Positions 4,512-7,216 of a stretch of 7,216 nt of DNA are shown one piece after another. The stretch lies in contig DDWW01000068.1 in assembly GCA_002347085.1 (NCBI GenBank), positions 1 through 7,216 on the forward strand, given 5' to 3'. A program made the translations under genes and the position numbers. How positions within the stretch are numbered: the stretch's first letter is position 1; the number at the start of each line of letters is the position of its first letter. The notes below the pieces were generated by a model. The model was given only the letters and a program-made list of their open reading frames with translations, was not told where the DNA came from and searched no databases. Origin of the DNA: Desulfobulbaceae bacterium UBA2276. GTDB taxonomy: Bacteria; Desulfobacterota; Desulfobulbia; Desulfobulbales; Desulfocapsaceae.

Positions 4512-6737
4512 ATGCAGAAGCTTAATAAGTTCATCCAGAAAGTCCGCCGTCAGGATCGTATCGCCACCAGGGTCATTACCTTTGGTGGTCTGCTGGTTAT
4601 CGCCAGCGTTATTGCTATTCTGCTGCTGATCGTGCGGGTGACTGTTCCTCTGTTTCAATCGGCGCAGGCCAATATTATCTTTCAGTTTCCGCTTCCTTCG
4701 GGAGCAGAATCTGTCCTGGCCATGGGTGTTGATGAGTATCAGGAGGTCGCTTATACCTTGGATGCCAAGGGGGTCTTTACCTTCTATAATCTGGCCAAGG
4801 GCGCGTCTTTTTTGACGCTGGATGCCGGCGCCCAGAAAAAGGCGGCCCTGAAATCCATCGAATTACATAAAAATAATCAGTACACCATGCTGTGGGAGGA
4901 TAAGAGCACCAGCATAGCCGAAATTGATTTTCGGCTTCTTTTTGATCAAGAGGGAAAACGGAGCATAAAGCCTGAATTGAAGGTCATCGCCGAGTTTCCA
5001 CCGGAGACGGGTTCACCGGCTGTGATAGGTGCTGCTATCCGCAAGTCCGAAGATGGACAGCTTACTCAAGTTACGCTTGTGGATGACAATAGCTTTCAGG
5101 TAAGGCGCCAGGTGATCACCACGGATCTTTTTGATAATGAGAAAAAAGAGAACTTCGCCTTTGCTGTTCGTGATGATATCCCAGGGAAGATTACCGCCTT
5201 CACCCTGGACGAAAAAGGGCATGCCCTTTATGCCGGCACCGATGCCGGCAGCCTCTTGCGCTGGGATCTCAGCAAGAATGATGGGGCCAGTCGCACCGAT
5301 AATGTAGTAGCCATTGCGGATAAACAGGCGATTACGGCCCTTGCCATGGTCTTTGGCGATATCTCCGTGGCCGTTGGTGATGCCAAGGGAGGGCTTGCCA
5401 CCTGGAGTCAGGTCTGGAGCGGAGAAGGGGCTGACAAGGTTAAAAAACTGCGGAAGATCCACCCGCTCGACCCCCACAAGAGTGCAGTGGCCTCCATTGT
5501 GACCTCGCGCCGCACCAAGTCGATTGTAAGCTCCGGGGCTGATGGTCTGGTTCATTATGACTACATGACCAGTGAAAAGCATCTGCTTGATCTTGACCAC
5601 CCTTTGACCATATTTGCGCTTGCTGATGGTGACAAAAGTCTGGTTGGTTTTGACCGCGATAAAAACCTGATTGTCTGGAACATTGACAACCCGCACCCGG
5701 AGGTGAGTTTACAGACCCTTTTCGGCAAGGTGTGGTATGAGAGTTATGATAAACCGGAGTATGTGTGGCAATCCTCAGCCGGCAATGATGATTTTGAGCC
5801 TAAATTCAGCATCATGCCGCTGCTTTTCGGCACCATCAAGGGCACCTTGTATGCCATGATCTTCGCGATTCCGCTCTCTATTTTCGGGGCGGTTTATACC
5901 AGCCAGTTTACCAGTTATACCTTTAAAAAAAGCATCAAGCCGATGATTGAGATCATGGCCTCGGTGCCCTCGGTGGTCATTGGTTTCCTCATTGCCTTGT
6001 GGTTGGGGCCTATTATTGAAAAATCAATCCTGGCCCTGTTCCTCTGCACCCTGCTTCTGCCCTTGGTACTGGTCCTCATGATGACGATCATGAAGCCCTA
6101 TTACAAAACGCCCACCCTGAAAAACCGCTGTGCCGGCTATGAATTTTTGTTGCTGGTGCCGGTCGTTCTGGCGACCATCGCCCTCTCGGTATGGCTTTCC
6201 CCGGTCGTTGAAAAGCTGCTGTTCAGTGGTAATTTCCTGCAATGGCTCTACAGCGATCTTGGCATTCGTTATGATCAACGGAACAGTATTATCATTGCCT
6301 TTGGTCTGGGCATTGCCGTTATCCCCATTATCTTTTCCATTACCGAAGATGCCATCTCCAATATCCCCAACAGCCTGACCGGCGCCTCGCTGGCCCTTGG
6401 CGCCAGCCGCTGGCAGACGATCTGGCGGGTGGTGCTGCCCTCGGCCAGTCCTGGTATCTTTGCCGCGATCATGATTGGTTTTGGCCGGGCAGTGGGCGAG
6501 ACCATGATTGTCCTCATGGCTACCGGCAACACTCCGATTATGGACTGGTCGATCTTTAACGGTATGCGCACCCTGGCGGCTAATATCGCGGTCGAAATTC
6601 CCGAGGCGCCCCTGGATGGGACCTTGTACCGGGTGCTCTTTCTCTGCGCCACGCTCTTGTTTGCCCTGACCTTTATCTTGAATACCGGGGCCGAAATTGT
6701 GCGCGAGCGGCTACGGAAGAAATATGGCCGTTATTAA
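4512..6737 (+). CDS. pstC: Phosphate ABC transporter permease PstC with WD40-like periplasmic domain
   Basis: A 741-residue inner-membrane permease, far longer than the roughly 320 residues of enteric PstC. One N-terminal membrane helix (about 21-47) leads into a large domain (about 50-430) predicted to face the periplasm. Within it are at least four WD40-like blades ending in W/Y-D motifs: 225-255 (SLLRWDLSK), 273-301 (GLATWSQV), 324-355 (GLVHYDYM) and 364-394 (NLIVWNID). The transport domain follows with helices near 436-462, 478-500, 505-527, 543-563, 592-610, 645-670 and 705-724. The EAA loop that contacts the PstB ATPase is at 611-649 (EDAISNIPNSLTGASLALGA, then WRVVLP). Extended PstC of this kind is known in pseudomonads and others. 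ATG 4512 is the first in-frame start after a stop at 4488-4490, yet no Shine-Dalgarno sequence precedes it. It is 115 nt after pstS. Confidence 0.93.
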   Translation: MQKLNKFIQKVRRQDRIATRVITFGGLLVIASVIAILLLIVRVTVPLFQSAQANIIFQFPLPSGAESVLAMGVDEYQEVAYTLDAKGVFTFYNLAKGASFLTLDAGAQKKAALKSIELHKNNQYTMLWEDKSTSIAEIDFRLLFDQEGKRSIKPELKVIAEFPPETGSPAVIGAAIRKSEDGQLTQVTLVDDNSFQVRRQVITTDLFDNEKKENFAFAVRDDIPGKITAFTLDEKGHALYAGTDAGSLLRWDLSKNDGASRTDNVVAIADKQAITALAMVFGDISVAVGDAKGGLATWSQVWSGEGADKVKKLRKIHPLDPHKSAVASIVTSRRTKSIVSSGADGLVHYDYMTSEKHLLDLDHPLTIFALADGDKSLVGFDRDKNLIVWNIDNPHPEVSLQTLFGKVWYESYDKPEYVWQSSAGNDDFEPKFSIMPLLFGTIKGTLYAMIFAIPLSIFGAVYTSQFTSYTFKKSIKPMIEIMASVPSVVIGFLIALWLGPIIEKSILALFLCTLLLPLVLVLMMTIMKPYYKTPTLKNRCAGYEFLLLVPVVLATIALSVWLSPVVEKLLFSGNFLQWLYSDLGIRYDQRNSIIIAFGLGIAVIPIIFSITEDAISNIPNSLTGASLALGASRWQTIWRVVLPSASPGIFAAIMIGFGRAVGETMIVLMATGNTPIMDWSIFNGMRTLAANIAVEIPEAPLDGTLYRVLFLCATLLFALTFILNTGAEIVRERLRKKYGRY

Positions 6738-6854
6738 GGTGAATTGTTTGTAAAGGGACTAAAATCCCGTTTATCGGGGGTCAGGCTGTGAGTTCAAGGT
6801 CTACAGCAGAGTCATGGTCTCAATAAGCTGCAAAGGAAAACTAATGGTGACAAA
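6738..6854 (+). other. pstC-pstA spacer with weak hairpin and 5-codon ORF
   Basis: This 117-nt gap is long for genes of one operon. TCCCG (6765-6769) can pair with CGGGG (6775-6779), or TCCC can pair with GGGA (6755-6758); both are short. A five-codon ORF, MVTKC and stop (6844-6861), has AGGA (6834-6837) 6 nt before its ATG, an ideal distance, and its stop TAG lies inside the pstA start region. Confidence 0.4.
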
Positions 6855-7216
6855 ATGTTAGCTAATAAATTCTGGCGTCAGGGTGAACCCTATGTGTGGG
6901 GCACAGGCCTTGCACTCTCGTTGATCCTTTCTCTGGTCATCTTGCTCTTGTATGTGGTGATAAGTAACGGGATCTTGGTCTTCTGGCCTAAAGAGGTCAC
7001 CTTGGCGACCTTGACCAAGGGTGGATTTCAGTTAGGAGAAATTATCCAGGAAGAAGACAATCCGGCCACTGAGAAGAAAAGATTCCAGTTCAAGATCGGG
7101 AACCGTGATCTTTATGGCCTGGATTTTAAGTGGATTGATGCCGCAGAGGTGAGCAGTTTCAGCCTCCCGCCCAATGCCTATGTCCTGGAACGTTTGGAGA
7201 ACGGGAATTTTTACGG
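6855..7216 (+). CDS. pstA: Phosphate ABC transporter permease PstA, extended form, N-terminal part (cut by window edge)
   Basis: The 120 visible residues start MLANKFWRQGEPYVWGTGLA and carry one membrane helix (about 16-39). A charged, non-membrane segment follows (FWPKEVTLATL, then KIGNRDLYGLDFKWID). This resembles the N-terminal insert of the long PstA that pairs with long PstC in pseudomonads and other Proteobacteria. The seven-helix transport domain and EAA loop would lie past the edge. The function rests on position after pstC and on this N-terminal pattern. ATG 6855 is the first in-frame start; a GGTGA (6846-6850) lies 4 nt ahead. A better-placed AGGA (6834-6837) instead serves an ATG at 6844 in another frame, which opens a five-codon ORF overlapping the pstA start by 7 nt, so translation may be coupled. 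Phosphate would pass through the PstC/PstA pair, driven by PstB. Confidence 0.85.
   Translation, partial: MLANKFWRQGEPYVWGTGLALSLILSLVILLLYVVISNGILVFWPKEVTLATLTKGGFQLGEIIQEEDNPATEKKRFQFKIGNRDLYGLDFKWIDAAEVSSFSLPPNAYVLERLENGNFY

Noticed and set aside
5013..5696. 227-codon open frame antisense to pstC
   Set aside because: It lies wholly inside a well-supported gene and shows no recognisable domain or signal.
6755..6780. Terminator between pstC and pstA
   Set aside because: Stems of 4-5 bp with no T-tract on the plus strand are too weak.

Overview
The window looks like a chromosomal segment of a Gram-negative bacterium. A beta-barrel porin, periplasmic binding proteins with signal peptides, a small CxxC/PilZ-type protein and the extended two-permease form of the phosphate transporter together recall Desulfobulbaceae-like Desulfobacterota. 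That placement is inferred from protein style, not from a search.

Layout: (i) 1-211, minus strand, the N-terminal part of a zinc-ribbon/PilZ-like protein running off the left edge. (ii) 370-1308, minus, a ZnuA-type zinc-binding protein with a histidine-rich loop and no permease or ATPase gene beside it. (iii) 1656-3029, minus, a coiled-coil plus beta-barrel porin. (iv) 3030-3400, a divergent control region. (v) 3401-7216, plus, the start of a pst phosphate-uptake operon: pstS, a 741-residue pstC carrying a WD40-like periplasmic domain, and the N-terminal part of an extended pstA cut by the right edge. pstB and phoU would be expected beyond the edge.

How the genes work together: PstS captures phosphate in the periplasm and delivers it to the PstC/PstA channel. 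The porin is divergent from pstS across one 371-bp control region and could supply anions through the outer membrane under shared control. ZnuA would collect zinc, but its membrane partners must be encoded elsewhere.

The most unusual signals are non-coding. Two diverged copies of a roughly 105-125 bp structured repeat lie in opposite orientation on either side of znuA, share three colinear near-perfect blocks, and show a compensatory base-pair change in one stem. One copy supplies the porin stop codon. Upstream of pstS is a run of 7-bp direct repeats at exactly 11-bp period, the geometry of a Pho box but with a different core. The pstS-pstC spacer can form two mutually exclusive hairpins, and a 5-codon ORF with a well-placed ribosome site overlaps the pstA start. 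No tRNA, rRNA, CRISPR array, transposase or phage gene was seen.
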